A stretch of 64,000 nucleotides of DNA from an uncultured Prevotellaceae bacterium (GCA_900317835.1 ONIL01000002.1:62001-126000), one strand, 5' to 3'. Positions 35,122 to 44,092 are shown, numbered from the stretch's first letter. Notes: generated by a model from the letters alone, not told the origin. A program made the numbers and translations.

Positions 35122-35888
35122 TAGATATGATAATAAACTTATTGGTGGCTCATTTTGTAGGTGACTTTTATTTGCAAAATGGCTGCATGTGTAGGAGCAA
35201 AGTGGAGAATAATTGGAGTGGCTGGGGAATGATTACCCATGCTATAATTATTGGAATTCTTTCCTGTTTTGCTGTTATGGATTGTGCTGCTTGGTGGATA
35301 ATTCTTTTGCTGATAATATCTCATTTTGCAATCGACAGCCTGAAATCTTATTTTCAGGTTAAATACAATATTGTAAATATTGCTGAACTTAATGTAACTG
35401 ATGGGAAAAATGCTAAATATGATTTACCGTTATTTGTAGTTGACCAGTTGCTTCATATAGGTATTATAGTTAGCATTGTGAACCTTTGGTTCCTGGTTGG
35501 TAATGATTGGAGTCAGTTTAACTGGGTGGCATCTTTATACTTGCAGCATCCATTATGGATAAAGACGATATTAGCGATGGCTTTGGTTTTGAAACCTGCC
35601 AATGTTCTGGTATTATTAGTTCTTAAAGCTTGTAAGGTAAAGGTCGCTGAAGAAGATCACGGAAACTTTCATTCAGGCGCGCTGATAGGAAATATAGAGC
35701 GTGTATTAATTCTCTTGTTTGTTATTCTGTCTCAATACGAAGCAATAGGTTTCTTGCTCACAGCAAAGTCTATTTTGCGATTTAGCCAAGCACACTCAGA
35801 GAGTGAGAAGTCTGAGTATGTGTTGGCTGGTTCTTTGGTATCGTTGGCAATAGCTTTTTTTATAGGTATAATTGTTGTGAAACTTTAA
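35118..35888 (+). CDS. DUF3307 family membrane protein
   Basis: 256 residues, six or so membrane helices. The DUF3307 signature is clear at the start: LLVAHFVGDFYLQNGCMCRSKVENN, then ITHAIIIGIL, LIISHFAIDSLKSYFQVKYN and FVVDQLLHIGIIV, with conserved Asp and His residues in the membrane (VGDFYLQ, ISHFAIDS, DQLLHI). The C-terminal half (about 150-256) includes HSGALIGNIERVLILLFVILSQYEAIGFLLTAKSILRF. Function unknown. It overlaps the SatD-like gene by 4 bp and precedes the GHKL-nuclease by 12 bp, so all three are one operon. Confidence 0.85.
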   Translation: MIDMIINLLVAHFVGDFYLQNGCMCRSKVENNWSGWGMITHAIIIGILSCFAVMDCAAWWIILLLIISHFAIDSLKSYFQVKYNIVNIAELNVTDGKNAKYDLPLFVVDQLLHIGIIVSIVNLWFLVGNDWSQFNWVASLYLQHPLWIKTILAMALVLKPANVLVLLVLKACKVKVAEEDHGNFHSGALIGNIERVLILLFVILSQYEAIGFLLTAKSILRFSQAHSESEKSEYVLAGSLVSLAIAFFIGIIVVKL

Positions 35889-35900
35889 AAGAGGAAATCG

Positions 35901-38087
35901 ATGATAAAATTTGATGATGTAACAAAGTTCGAAAAGTACAATGACTTGAAATGGTCGGGCATCTTGAAGAGCATTAAAAAATCTGCTAATATTCTGCAAC
36001 CACTCTTTGAGGGTTTCACAAATAGTCTAGAGTCGATCAAGATGCGGATAAAAAGAGGGGATGATTTTTCTCCTTATATCAATATTATACTTAGTTATAA
36101 TTCATCGACTGATGGTGATAGTTTAGATTTGTCGAGCTTAACCATCGAAGACAATGGTATAGGATTTGATGAAGATAACTACAAGCGACTTGTTGTCTTT
36201 AAAGATGATACCAAAGGTTATAATAATAGAGGCTCTGGCCGAATTCAAATGATTCATGCTTTTCAGTTATCCCAATATGATAGTATCTATAAGGAAGGAG
36301 ACATATTGATGAAGCGAGGATTCGTTATATCCGGAACAAGGCCATTCATTGATAAGAATACGATTATCTATAAAACAGAAGAGCCAACTGCGCTAGAAGG
36401 TGACGAGGAGATTAAGACTACCCTCAAGATGTATTTACCCACTAATGAACATGATGCTAAAGAGTACGCCGAATTAGGCGCAGACGACATAAAGAAAAAA
36501 CTCATAAATCACTATTTACTTACTTTTTGTAATGGAAAGGATTCATTACCTTTGATAAGCATTATTTATAAGATTGGTGGGGAAGTAAAAGATCGTGATA
36601 CAATTCTAGTTGATGACATTCCTGATCCAACTTGCACTGATGTTTTGATTTCAGTGCCTCTTTGTAAGATATCTGATGACATGAAAAGAATCCAAGAGGT
36701 AGAGGATACGCATATACCAATCAAGATACTTCCCTATAAGATTAATGCAGATATGCTCCAAACTAGTGAGATAAAGATTACTAGTAAAGGAGAGATTTGC
36801 GATAACACCAAGATAAAATTAACATGTATTGATCCAGATGCAGAATTAGATAATTGCAGATATTTATTCCTGCTTTCAAGTGATTATTTTGATGATTTAG
36901 AAGGTGATGAGCGTGGCAATATTGAGATATTAGATAAGACAGAATTCAAAAAAGTAGCTAAAGCTCAAGGATATATTGAGCATCAGATTGTGCTTAATGA
37001 TATCCAAGATGGAGTGAATGCAAAAGCAAGCGAGATCTATTCTGAAATATTAACTCAGAATGAAGAGTTTCAGGAAAGGCTTGAGCAGTTGAAGAAAGAT
37101 TATCTGCTTTCCGAAGATGCATTATTAGAGGTATCATTGAGTGATTCCATTGATGATGTGTTCAAAAAAGCATATACCTATGATGCAAAGGTAATGGCGA
37201 AACAAAGTGCTGCATACGAGAAGAGCGTACAGAAGTTGAATGAGTTGAATCCGACAACTGATGATTATCAAGATCAACTCTCTAGTATTGTTGATAGTTT
37301 AGTCGAATCATTGCCCGTTCAGAATCGCGCAACATTGTCTAAATATGTTGCGCGACGCAAGATGGTAATCGAACTAATGGGTAAAATACTGGATCGTCTT
37401 GCAGATTGTCAAGATGATGATAAAAGAAATCAGGACGAAAAATTGCTTCACAATCTCATATTTAAGCAGCATAGTGATAATCCTCTTTCAAGCGACATGT
37501 GGCTTATAAATGAAGAATATATGTATTTTACGGGTTCTTCAGAAAGCAAACTATCGCAATTGAAATTGGATGGTGAACGTATCTTCAAAGATATCATTGA
37601 CGAGGAGGAAAAGCGCTATCTAAATTCGTTAGGAGAGAAGAGAGCAGATATGCGAACTGATGTATTACTATTTCCTGCTGAGGGTAAATGTGTAATTATA
37701 GAGTTTAAAAATCCAAAGGTAAATGTCGCTGACTGCATTAACCAGATAACAAAGTATGCCTATTTCCTCAGGAACTTCACAAAGCCTCAATTCAAGTTTA
37801 TTACTTTCTATGGTTACCTTATAGGTGAAAGCGTGGAAAAACGAGATGTGCGAGCAGTTGATGGTGATTTTCAAACTGCACCTAATCTTGATTATCTTTT
37901 TAGGCCAAAGAAAACGATACCGGATGATAGTGGAGCAGGCGTTGATGGTACTTTGTATATGGAGGTTCTTAAATTTTCTGTGCTACGAGAGCGTGCTTCA
38001 TTAAGAAACAAAGCATTCATCGATCGTCTCATGGAAGATGCTTTACCAGAAAACAGAGCAAGTGGGGAAGAGAATGAATGTTCGTAA
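35901..38087 (+). CDS. GHKL ATPase fused to a PD-(D/E)XK nuclease
   Basis: 728 residues. The N-terminal Bergerat-fold ATPase domain (about 25-220) has the N box LFEGFTNSLES (Glu37, Asn41), the G1 box IEDNGIGFD (Asp84, Gly86, Gly88) and a Gly-rich G2 box NNRGSGRIQ (108-115). A middle region (about 375-580) is helical and acidic. The C-terminal part carries a nuclease core: RTDVLLF (Asp587), VIIEFKNP (Glu601, Lys603) and QITKY (Gln615, Tyr619), as in RecB/Cas4-type enzymes; the last part, VLKFSVLRERASLRNKAFI, recalls Shedu/DUF4263 ends. MORC- and Hsp90-type GHKL proteins act as ATP-gated clamps, so an ATP-gated DNA or RNA cutting effector is a reasonable inference. Confidence 0.75.
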   Translation: MIKFDDVTKFEKYNDLKWSGILKSIKKSANILQPLFEGFTNSLESIKMRIKRGDDFSPYINIILSYNSSTDGDSLDLSSLTIEDNGIGFDEDNYKRLVVFKDDTKGYNNRGSGRIQMIHAFQLSQYDSIYKEGDILMKRGFVISGTRPFIDKNTIIYKTEEPTALEGDEEIKTTLKMYLPTNEHDAKEYAELGADDIKKKLINHYLLTFCNGKDSLPLISIIYKIGGEVKDRDTILVDDIPDPTCTDVLISVPLCKISDDMKRIQEVEDTHIPIKILPYKINADMLQTSEIKITSKGEICDNTKIKLTCIDPDAELDNCRYLFLLSSDYFDDLEGDERGNIEILDKTEFKKVAKAQGYIEHQIVLNDIQDGVNAKASEIYSEILTQNEEFQERLEQLKKDYLLSEDALLEVSLSDSIDDVFKKAYTYDAKVMAKQSAAYEKSVQKLNELNPTTDDYQDQLSSIVDSLVESLPVQNRATLSKYVARRKMVIELMGKILDRLADCQDDDKRNQDEKLLHNLIFKQHSDNPLSSDMWLINEEYMYFTGSSESKLSQLKLDGERIFKDIIDEEEKRYLNSLGEKRADMRTDVLLFPAEGKCVIIEFKNPKVNVADCINQITKYAYFLRNFTKPQFKFITFYGYLIGESVEKRDVRAVDGDFQTAPNLDYLFRPKKTIPDDSGAGVDGTLYMEVLKFSVLRERASLRNKAFIDRLMEDALPENRASGEENECS

Positions 38088-38136
38088 ATAATCAGAGACG
38101 TTTACAATACTTGACGACATTCGTGTTGACTGTATA

Positions 38137-38357
38137 ATGCGCATCAATAGTGTCCACTAAAGAATCGCATATTATTTTATAAGTATCTGATATTCATTGC
38201 CTTATAGATGATTTTAAGAGACGACGATTTGAAATAGAGAAGTCATTAAGAATCAAATGATTAAGAAAAAAACATATTGATTTTTAGGCCTTTAATAAAA
38301 ACTATTTCATGTATCACCATTGTTTGAAAGTTTAAGTGGACAGCAATGAATGCGCAT
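38137..38357. mobile_element. MITE-like or IS-remnant element
   Basis: Inverted ends TGTCCACT (38151) / AGTGGACA (ends 38342), each flanked outside by the palindrome ATGCGCAT (38137-38144 and 38350-38357). No ORF inside; the 192-bp interior is AT-rich. The terminal motif resembles the ends of the IS3 element at 32251-33851 (innermost copy AAAGTGGACAC), so that IS may be able to move it. Confidence 0.5.
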
Positions 38358-38489
38358 ACCTGAAAATAATATCTAAAAGCCATGTTTGAGTTATTTGCCA
38401 AAATCCGAAAGGCAACTCGCCAAAATGCATAATTTTTGCAAAATCGGCAGTTATCTTTCGGAATTTTGATATTTAACGATTCTGCTTGA

Positions 38490-38639
38490 CTACTGTTTTC
38501 TGACTTCGTCGTTGTTTAGATAGAACTTGTTCCCAGCTATCACAAGTACATTGCCTGTGACGAGAAATCCGCAATGCTTTATGTATCTGCTGTTTTCTGC
38601 AAACTCCATTTGCAGGTTACTCATGTATTGTATTCTCAT
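38490..38639 (-). pseudogene. 49-residue N-terminal fragment of a metallophosphoesterase, metal ligands replaced
   Basis: It reads MRIQYMSNLQMEF...GNVLVIAGNKFYL then stops after ten more residues. Bacteroidales calcineurin-like phosphoesterases usually start MRIQYxSDLHLEF...GDVLVLAGDxxYL; here Asp-x-His is Asn-x-Gln and both later Asp are Asn, so every metal ligand visible is an amide. Its ATG overlaps the stop of the 38636-39877 gene (ATGA), so it is translationally coupled. It may be a decayed gene or a retained catalytically dead mini-protein. Confidence 0.65.
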
Positions 38640-39877
38640 CGCGGTTTTTCTCTAATTGGTTTAACTTTTCTCAGTGGCTCCCATTCAGTGGCAGCAATTA
38701 CATCTGCAACTTGTTGAGCTGTGATGCCATCTTGCACATAAGGAAGCCTGATTTCATTTCCGATCTTCTCGTCATGAACGTATTTGTTAGCTCCAGGAGT
38801 AATGCCAACATAGTCGGTCTCTTGAGTAATACGAAGCAATCGGGCTGACTCATGGCATACCACCCCAATTCCAGCGTCGCACAATGCCTCCAACATATTA
38901 ACCACATCATTGGAATAGCCATAGACACTATATGATAATGTAAAATACCATTGGCCATCAGCTACTGGCACATCCTCGTTAGCCCATCGGTTTTCTTTCT
39001 TTCGGGGATAGAGATGGATTCTGGCATAGTTGACATTCATGCAGTGATAAGAACTGTTCTCATCATGCCATTTCTGGTAGTCCTGTTCGTTGTCGAGATC
39101 CAGACCTTCTATCTCACTTCCCTTGCTAATGTAGCGCACAAAGACATCTATGTCTGTCTTATTGGCAAATGCCGACTTGGAAATTGGCTCATACCTGTTC
39201 TTTGTTCTGTATGCCTCATAAAGTATACGCCATATATGCATGTAGGTTCTGAGCGTCATCTTATCTACTGACCATAAAGGCAGCATGTTCATCTTTGTTA
39301 CGATATCCACCACTCGCTTTGGATTATCAAACGTCCGATAAATTGGGCAGATGCGGTTTAGGTCTTCACGCTTGATGATACCGTCTCGCTTTGAATATGG
39401 GAGGTTCTTATCGATATGGGTGTTGTAGGCATCGGGATTCTCGCAGATGCTATCTACCAGTGCAGTGATGTACTTTTCCAGTTTTTTCAGTGGCTTTGAC
39501 ACATTCCCATGCCATACATCTGGCTTTCGCTCACCTCCAATATATCTGGTACTCCTAAGATCGTGATACATCCCCTCGCGGTTCCTGATGATCATGCAGT
39601 GGAAATCCTGATAGCTGGCAGTAATCACCTGATACCAATAGTTCACGTTTGCATCTGCACTTTCCATGCGATTACGCTTACCTGGCGACTCGAGTTCTAT
39701 CCAGAGCCAACGTTGCTCGTCATCGCTCATCACCTCCAGTCGCTGCATGGTATACTCTATTCGAAGCATCACTTCGAGTGCTGCATCATCGACAACAACA
39801 CCGTTCAAATGGTGTTCATGGGTTAAGTACATCAGATCTCTGAGATCGTTGTACCTCAATATTTGTATTTTCTTCAT
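38636..39877 (-). CDS. Unrecognised 413-residue protein in the phosphoesterase operon
   Basis: No family recognised. No signal peptide or membrane helix, so probably cytoplasmic. It begins MKKIQILRYNDLRDLMYLTHEHHLNGV and is rich in aromatic and charged residues, with W-containing segments (QRWLWIELESPG, VNYWYQVITASYQDFHCM, HIWRILYEAYRTKNRYEP, GQWYFTLSYSVYGYSNDVVNMLEALCDAGIGVV). It starts 30 bp after the metallophosphoesterase stop and overlaps the dead phosphoesterase fragment by 4 bp, so the three form an operon. Confidence 0.7.
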   Translation of the reverse strand: MKKIQILRYNDLRDLMYLTHEHHLNGVVVDDAALEVMLRIEYTMQRLEVMSDDEQRWLWIELESPGKRNRMESADANVNYWYQVITASYQDFHCMIIRNREGMYHDLRSTRYIGGERKPDVWHGNVSKPLKKLEKYITALVDSICENPDAYNTHIDKNLPYSKRDGIIKREDLNRICPIYRTFDNPKRVVDIVTKMNMLPLWSVDKMTLRTYMHIWRILYEAYRTKNRYEPISKSAFANKTDIDVFVRYISKGSEIEGLDLDNEQDYQKWHDENSSYHCMNVNYARIHLYPRKKENRWANEDVPVADGQWYFTLSYSVYGYSNDVVNMLEALCDAGIGVVCHESARLLRITQETDYVGITPGANKYVHDEKIGNEIRLPYVQDGITAQQVADVIAATEWEPLRKVKPIREKPR

Positions 39878-39907
39878 TTTCTGGTTTTCAATTTGTAGTT
39901 CAACTTA

Positions 39908-40537
39908 TTACCTTACCTCGCCACGATAATTGTTCTGTGCGTACTCCACAAAAGTGTCGCAATTGTATTGTATTATCTTCTGTTTTGCGGCGTTGTAGAT
40001 GTCCTCTAGCGACAAGAAATGCAGATTAGCAAGCGAGCCATCTATTCCGACGTCGAAACGCAAATCCGTTGACAAGGAATTATACTCGTCCAATTCTCCG
40101 TGACTGTGTCCGTGTAGCATCACAGATCCTCGTGGTTTCTTATTCCATGTTACCATCGGATAGTGGCACATAACCACGCGGAAGTCCTCTGTTAGAAAAG
40201 GTGCAACCGTTGGTTTGAAACACATCTCCTTAATCTGATAGACTTCCTTAAAATAGTTTTTGTAAGCCCGGATTGAACCATCATGATTCCCCTCAATCAG
40301 GAACTTCTGCCCAGGTAGCATCTCTAACAACCGGCGGGCCTTCTCGCTTTTCAAGAATGTCAAATCGCCTAGAATATACACAGTATCCCGCTTGTCTACC
40401 GTACTCTTCCAGAGATCCAGTAACCACTCATCATGTGCCACAATATCCACTGTCTCTGAAAATGGTCGTTTTGGCGAATGTTTCAGTATATTTGAATGGC
40501 CGAAATGTAGGTCGGCCGTGAAATAGATTTTATTCAT
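39908..40537 (-). CDS. Calcineurin-like metallophosphoesterase
   Basis: About 209 residues from MNKIYFTADLHFGHSNILK. All metal-binding motifs are present: ADLHFGH near residue 8, ILGDLTF near 55, IEGNHDG near 83, MCHYPM near 123 and LHGHSHG near 141. This small type is frequent in phages and mobile elements and cleaves phosphodiesters or phosphomonoesters of unknown identity. An open frame extends 48 residues further upstream, but the sequence there is not conserved-looking, so the internal Met is preferred. Confidence 0.85.
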   Translation of the reverse strand: MNKIYFTADLHFGHSNILKHSPKRPFSETVDIVAHDEWLLDLWKSTVDKRDTVYILGDLTFLKSEKARRLLEMLPGQKFLIEGNHDGSIRAYKNYFKEVYQIKEMCFKPTVAPFLTEDFRVVMCHYPMVTWNKKPRGSVMLHGHSHGELDEYNSLSTDLRFDVGIDGSLANLHFLSLEDIYNAAKQKIIQYNCDTFVEYAQNNYRGEVR

Positions 40538-40712
40538 TGTTTTATCTTCCTCTTGTTTTGTGCGCATCGCTGCGCGGTTAATGATTGATTGTGATTTGGG
40601 TTCAGTCGATTGAGCCCTTCTCTGTAAGTTGTGCCTTAGGCCGAGCGGTGAGGAGAAGTTGGGCTGGTGGTAAGTCAGCATTTTTCATCGTTTGTGATCG
40701 GCACAAAAAGAA

Positions 40713-40745
40713 GTGGTTGGAAAGTTTTGCAGACTTCCCAACCAC
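40713..40745 (-). terminator. Strong intrinsic terminator or attenuator
   Basis: Arms of 13 nt (40713-40725 and 40733-40745) pair with one mismatch around a 7-nt loop; on the minus strand the stem is followed by TTCTTTTTG. It lies between the membrane-protein gene (ends 41216) and the phosphoesterase operon. The rest of 40538-41215 shows no supportable gene. Confidence 0.6.
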
Positions 40746-41215
40746 CATAATGACTTGCGTGTGTTATCAGCTTCAATTGCTTAGACGGAACTGGTCGTTC
40801 CATCCTCGTGCTGACATGGGAAGTCTTTCTGTGCGCGGACAACTTGTGAGCGCAATGCTTGACAGAAGCATATCGTTATCCCGTTCAAGGCCCCAAGTGC
40901 CAAGAATGTTCAATCCTGCTAATATGTCGAATTTTTGTCTCTGCATTGCTGCTGTTATTAGGTTATTTATATAAAATCGGCTGCAAAGATAGACTCTTTC
41001 ATCGAATCGACAATGGCTTCTGGGTAAAATTGATTACGAATATTTTGGTTATACACCACTCCGTTTGGAGAGAAACTCAACTGGCAGCTACGCCGAAATA
41101 TAGGATAAAGACTGGGACAATACTTTTCCTCTCAGTCACACACTTATAGCCGCCATTTACATTCTCGCACTTATAGTTGGCAGCATGTTCGGTATTGCAC
41201 AGAAGTATTGATCTT

Positions 41216-41857
41216 TTACGATTTCTTTCTAAATCGATCAAGGAAGCGCATCAGAAGATTCTCTTTAATGACAATAATGTCTCCTGCAGCACGTTCGTCG
41301 TCTGGATGGACATCATGGTATGTTTGAGCGAATTGACCAAAATTGAAGATATTGATTGTTATATCCTTGATTGAGAAAATCGTGTAAATCAATAGAAAGA
41401 CCAGCCAAAACAAAGTAAAAGCCTTAATACAAATTTTCAAGTTATAGTTAAGTGTACTAAGGTGGCTAACGAAATTCATGCCAACCTGGACAAATACACA
41501 AAATAGCGTAGTGATAAAAGATGCTCCAAGTACGATGGCAAATGTCGAGTTCAATTTTTGAAATAAAGACGGCTTTTCTCCATCCATAATGGGCTGCATG
41601 ACCTTAGAACCTGACATCCCCATCATCAAAGCATAACCAGCAAGAGTAAAACCAAGAACTGTGGGTGCTATGGATAAGGATATTGTTGTCACAGTATCGA
41701 TAAGCACAGTCGGGGACACAGTTGATGACATTGAGCATACAACCACTATTAGTGCGACAATTAGTGGCCATGCAACTGAGCGGCGCAAGTTCTGTATAGT
41801 ATAGCATTTAAACACTGCGCCCCAACCAGGACTTGTAATTCTCTTACCCATTTTCAC
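41216..41857 (-). CDS. Four-helix membrane protein paired with a DUF4747-like gene
   Basis: 213 residues with about four membrane helices: 29-46, 58-80, 107-130 and 145-170. The N-terminus is basic; the cytoplasmic tail holds FGQFAQTYHDVHPDDERAAGDI and a final basic helix (ENLLMRFLDRFRKKS). No family recognised. It overlaps the upstream DUF4747-like gene by 14 bp, so expression is coupled. Such sensor-plus-membrane-effector pairs are common in abortive infection; that role is inference. Confidence 0.7.
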   Translation of the reverse strand: MKMGKRITSPGWGAVFKCYTIQNLRRSVAWPLIVALIVVVCSMSSTVSPTVLIDTVTTISLSIAPTVLGFTLAGYALMMGMSGSKVMQPIMDGEKPSLFQKLNSTFAIVLGASFITTLFCVFVQVGMNFVSHLSTLNYNLKICIKAFTLFWLVFLLIYTIFSIKDITINIFNFGQFAQTYHDVHPDDERAAGDIIVIKENLLMRFLDRFRKKS

Positions 41858-42683
41858 CTCTTGCTAAACGTCTGATAAAATCAAAAACAGCATAGGTTGG
41901 CGAATTGCCGTAGTATGGGATGGTTTTGACCATTGGATGCTCGGAGGTATCAATCCTTTCAGGCACATCATCATCGTAGATTGTGGCTATGGTATGACCA
42001 TTGGAACCACTCAACCTAACATAAGCTTGGAGCATTTCACTCTGACGTATGTCAATGGGATTTCGCTTCGTTCCAGTTACAACTGTTTTAGAGGACCTTG
42101 CATTACTTTGGCGCATTTGGTTATCAATAGCCTCGGCCCAATCATCATGATTGTCATTGTTCGTATATGAGATATTGACCTCTAACCTTGACATAGCAGG
42201 TGCGTTAAGAATGCGTTCCAACACACCTCGGTCTTTCTCTAATGTGACTTCATAGGAGTCTCCATCTCGATATTGCTCAATTGCCTTCTTCAAGAACTTC
42301 AGAACCTGTTTCTCGGGGAACGGTTCAATAATGGCTATACGATGAAACTCAGGCACAAATATATAAGGCCAAATCTTAACACTAAGTCCTTTATTCGGGT
42401 CTGTTGCGGATGGCACTATCTCATTCGTATTTCTATCAATCGCATCCGAATCTGGTTTGATGTATATCGCATTGGAAAAGTCGCCATAAAAAACCCCGTT
42501 TTCATCGGGACCATATAGTCTACGGATATGAGTAGCACGGTCTCCGAATGTCGAAACTAAAACACCATCATCAAATATGTGACGAAACAATTCAATATAG
42601 TTGTCTCTTATCTGATCCGTTTCGGGATATAAGACAATATTGAATACTTTTACCCTGCAGTATTGCTGTCGTTCTGTTTCCAT
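41844..42683 (-). CDS. DUF4747-like protein
   Basis: 279 residues, soluble. The layout matches DUF4747: VKVFNIVLYP at the N-terminus, a YIELFRHIF helix, GDRATHIRRLYGPDENGVFYGDFSNAIYI, FVPEFHRIAIIEPFPEKQVLKFLKKAIEQY, and VTLEKDRGVLERILNAPAMSRLEVNISYTNND with the Glu-rich EAIDNQMRQ helix after it. Family function is unknown; members occur in accessory regions. Named from pattern memory, so only moderately sure. Confidence 0.6.
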   Translation of the reverse strand: METERQQYCRVKVFNIVLYPETDQIRDNYIELFRHIFDDGVLVSTFGDRATHIRRLYGPDENGVFYGDFSNAIYIKPDSDAIDRNTNEIVPSATDPNKGLSVKIWPYIFVPEFHRIAIIEPFPEKQVLKFLKKAIEQYRDGDSYEVTLEKDRGVLERILNAPAMSRLEVNISYTNNDNHDDWAEAIDNQMRQSNARSSKTVVTGTKRNPIDIRQSEMLQAYVRLSGSNGHTIATIYDDDVPERIDTSEHPMVKTIPYYGNSPTYAVFDFIRRLARGENG

Positions 42684-42703
42684 CCTCCAAAATTTTAGGT
42701 TTG

Positions 42704-42734
42704 CAAAATTAATGATTAACTTTTAATCAACAAA
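42704..42734 (-). promoter_or_regulatory. Promoter for the DUF4747-like/membrane pair
   Basis: Minus-strand -7 TAATTTTG (42704-42711), 19-nt spacer, -33 TTTG (42731-42734). The GCAAA-TTAATGATT context recurs in the promoter at 47545. Confidence 0.65.
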
Positions 42735-42747
42735 TTTTCAATTATAA

Positions 42748-43197
42748 AATCGTTCTCACACATTCAACCTAAACCGCACATCCTCGTTGCCCGGTCTGCT
42801 GTTAAGCGAGAGCGCGGTGATAGACTTGCTGTCTGGCAATACCATCCGCATGAGGGACAAAAGAATTCTAACGGCCAGCATTAACGAGGATCAGTACGGT
42901 TCCTATTGCATCTATTACGCAAGCGGTAAAAAGATGATGGAGTTCAAGTCCGACAGCTTTATCTACTACTATAATGGCAACAATACCGTCGCCTGGAAAC
43001 TGGGACATGGCGGTAAAATCCTAGTCGGCTCGACCGATGACTGGGTACCCGTCTATCTTGCCTATCTGGGCGACGCAAAGCCATCGCCTGCAGGCCTGGT
43101 CGACAAGTACGACCGCGATTTATGTTACAAATTCAAGTTAGGGATCGGTGGGAACTGGGCCGCGTTTGATAACCACTATTATAGGAGTAACGCTTAG
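42748..43197 (+). pseudogene. C-terminal fragment of a phage-structural-like gene
   Basis: The frame opens right after a stop at 42745 with no ATG until well inside, and the residues before the only candidate starts (NLNRTSSLPGLLLSES) already look like protein interior. The body (YGSYCIYYASGKKMMEFKSDSFIYYYNGNNTVAWKLGHGGKI) has the repetitive beta-strand look of tail-fibre or distal-tail ends. GC content is higher than both neighbours, so it likely came from a separate source. Confidence 0.45.
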
Positions 43198-43199
43198 CC

Positions 43200-43715
43200 G
43201 ATGTAACGGTCTCCACCTTCCTTAACTTATGCTGAGGACTGATTGTACCTATCTATGCGGAAGAAACATCATGTGCGTTTCAGCTATTGCGCCTCGTCAG
43301 TAATTCATAGCGGAATAGACATTCTCAGTTGATGTTGCAAACCATTAAGTCCTTCGTTTTTGATTGACTCACAGTCCATAAATTCGACTACTCCTGATTT
43401 TTCGGCATTCTTTTTTACTATCCCTTTTGAGTCATCTATATCTTACGGGATAAGACATACATCTCTCATCGTTTACTCGCCAGATTTATACATCAAGATT
43501 ACGGCTCACTTTTGAGTGCATCGTTACCACTTGCCAACTTTACCGCTTGGTACGCTTTAATATCTGATTTTTGTTCGTCAAGCCACGATTTCGCTATTGC
43601 TTCCTTTCTCTCAAGCCTCGCCACTTGAAACCTGTAAGTCGCTATTGGGTTTGTAGGTGACTACGCCCCGTATGGACTTTCACCACAGATGTATGACATG
43701 CCTTTCGTACCAAGA
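43200..43715 (-). other. Non-coding stretch with group II intron-like features
   Basis: No ORF of note. On the minus strand it contains GTGGTGAAAGTCCATACGGG, GCACTCAAAAGTGAGCCGTA and similar phrases that resemble the 5' ribozyme domain of bacterial group II introns. There is no reverse transcriptase gene next to it. This is a pattern resemblance only; a remnant is the best reading. Confidence 0.35.
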
Positions 43716-43718
43716 AAA

Positions 43719-43747
43719 GAGGGTGTGTCAAGATTTAGCACACCCTC
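43719..43747 (-). terminator. Intrinsic terminator after the DUF2188 gene
   Basis: 9-bp stem GAGGGTGTG/CACACCCTC with an 11-nt loop, followed on the minus strand by TTTTC, 20 bp past the stop codon. Confidence 0.7.
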
Positions 43748-43767
43748 ATCTCCATAAAGAGAAGTGG

Positions 43768-44004
43768 TTAATGCCTGGTGTCCTTGGGTGGACATGGGTC
43801 ATTTCCATAGCTGTTGGGATTTTGAATCTTACCATCTGTGCCGTGAGGAATAAGTTCAAGCCCTTCCCTCTTGGCCAGATCGCGACTCCACTCCATTGCT
43901 TCCTTCTTTGTATGAAAGTGCTTTGAAGCCCTGTCTGCGTTTGGTCTTTTCGCATCCCAACCTCCTCTGTTTGGATTAGAAACAATGTGAATTTCTTTTT
44001 TCAT
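43768..44004 (-). CDS. DUF2188 domain protein
   Basis: 78 residues from MKKEIHIVSN. It is a complete small DUF2188 protein: GGWDAKRPNADRASKHFHTKKEAMEWSRDLAKREG, LIPHGTDGKIQNPNSYGNDP and PPKD. The frame extends upstream, but only this start gives a family-like N-terminus. Function unknown; frequently found in mobile regions. The HNH-like gene lies 88 bp upstream on the same strand. Confidence 0.85.
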   Translation of the reverse strand: MKKEIHIVSNPNRGGWDAKRPNADRASKHFHTKKEAMEWSRDLAKREGLELIPHGTDGKIQNPNSYGNDPCPPKDTRH

Positions 44005-44092
44005 AACAGTTGGGTTTAGATTGTGGAAAACAATGCGGTGATATTCCGATTCCGCTACGGAGCACATGAGGCGTTGCATACCATAGTGTGGC

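Noticed and set aside
40585-41149. Plus-strand frames between the phosphoesterase and membrane-protein genes
   Set aside because: No start context or protein-like composition, and they run through a strong hairpin at 40713-40745.
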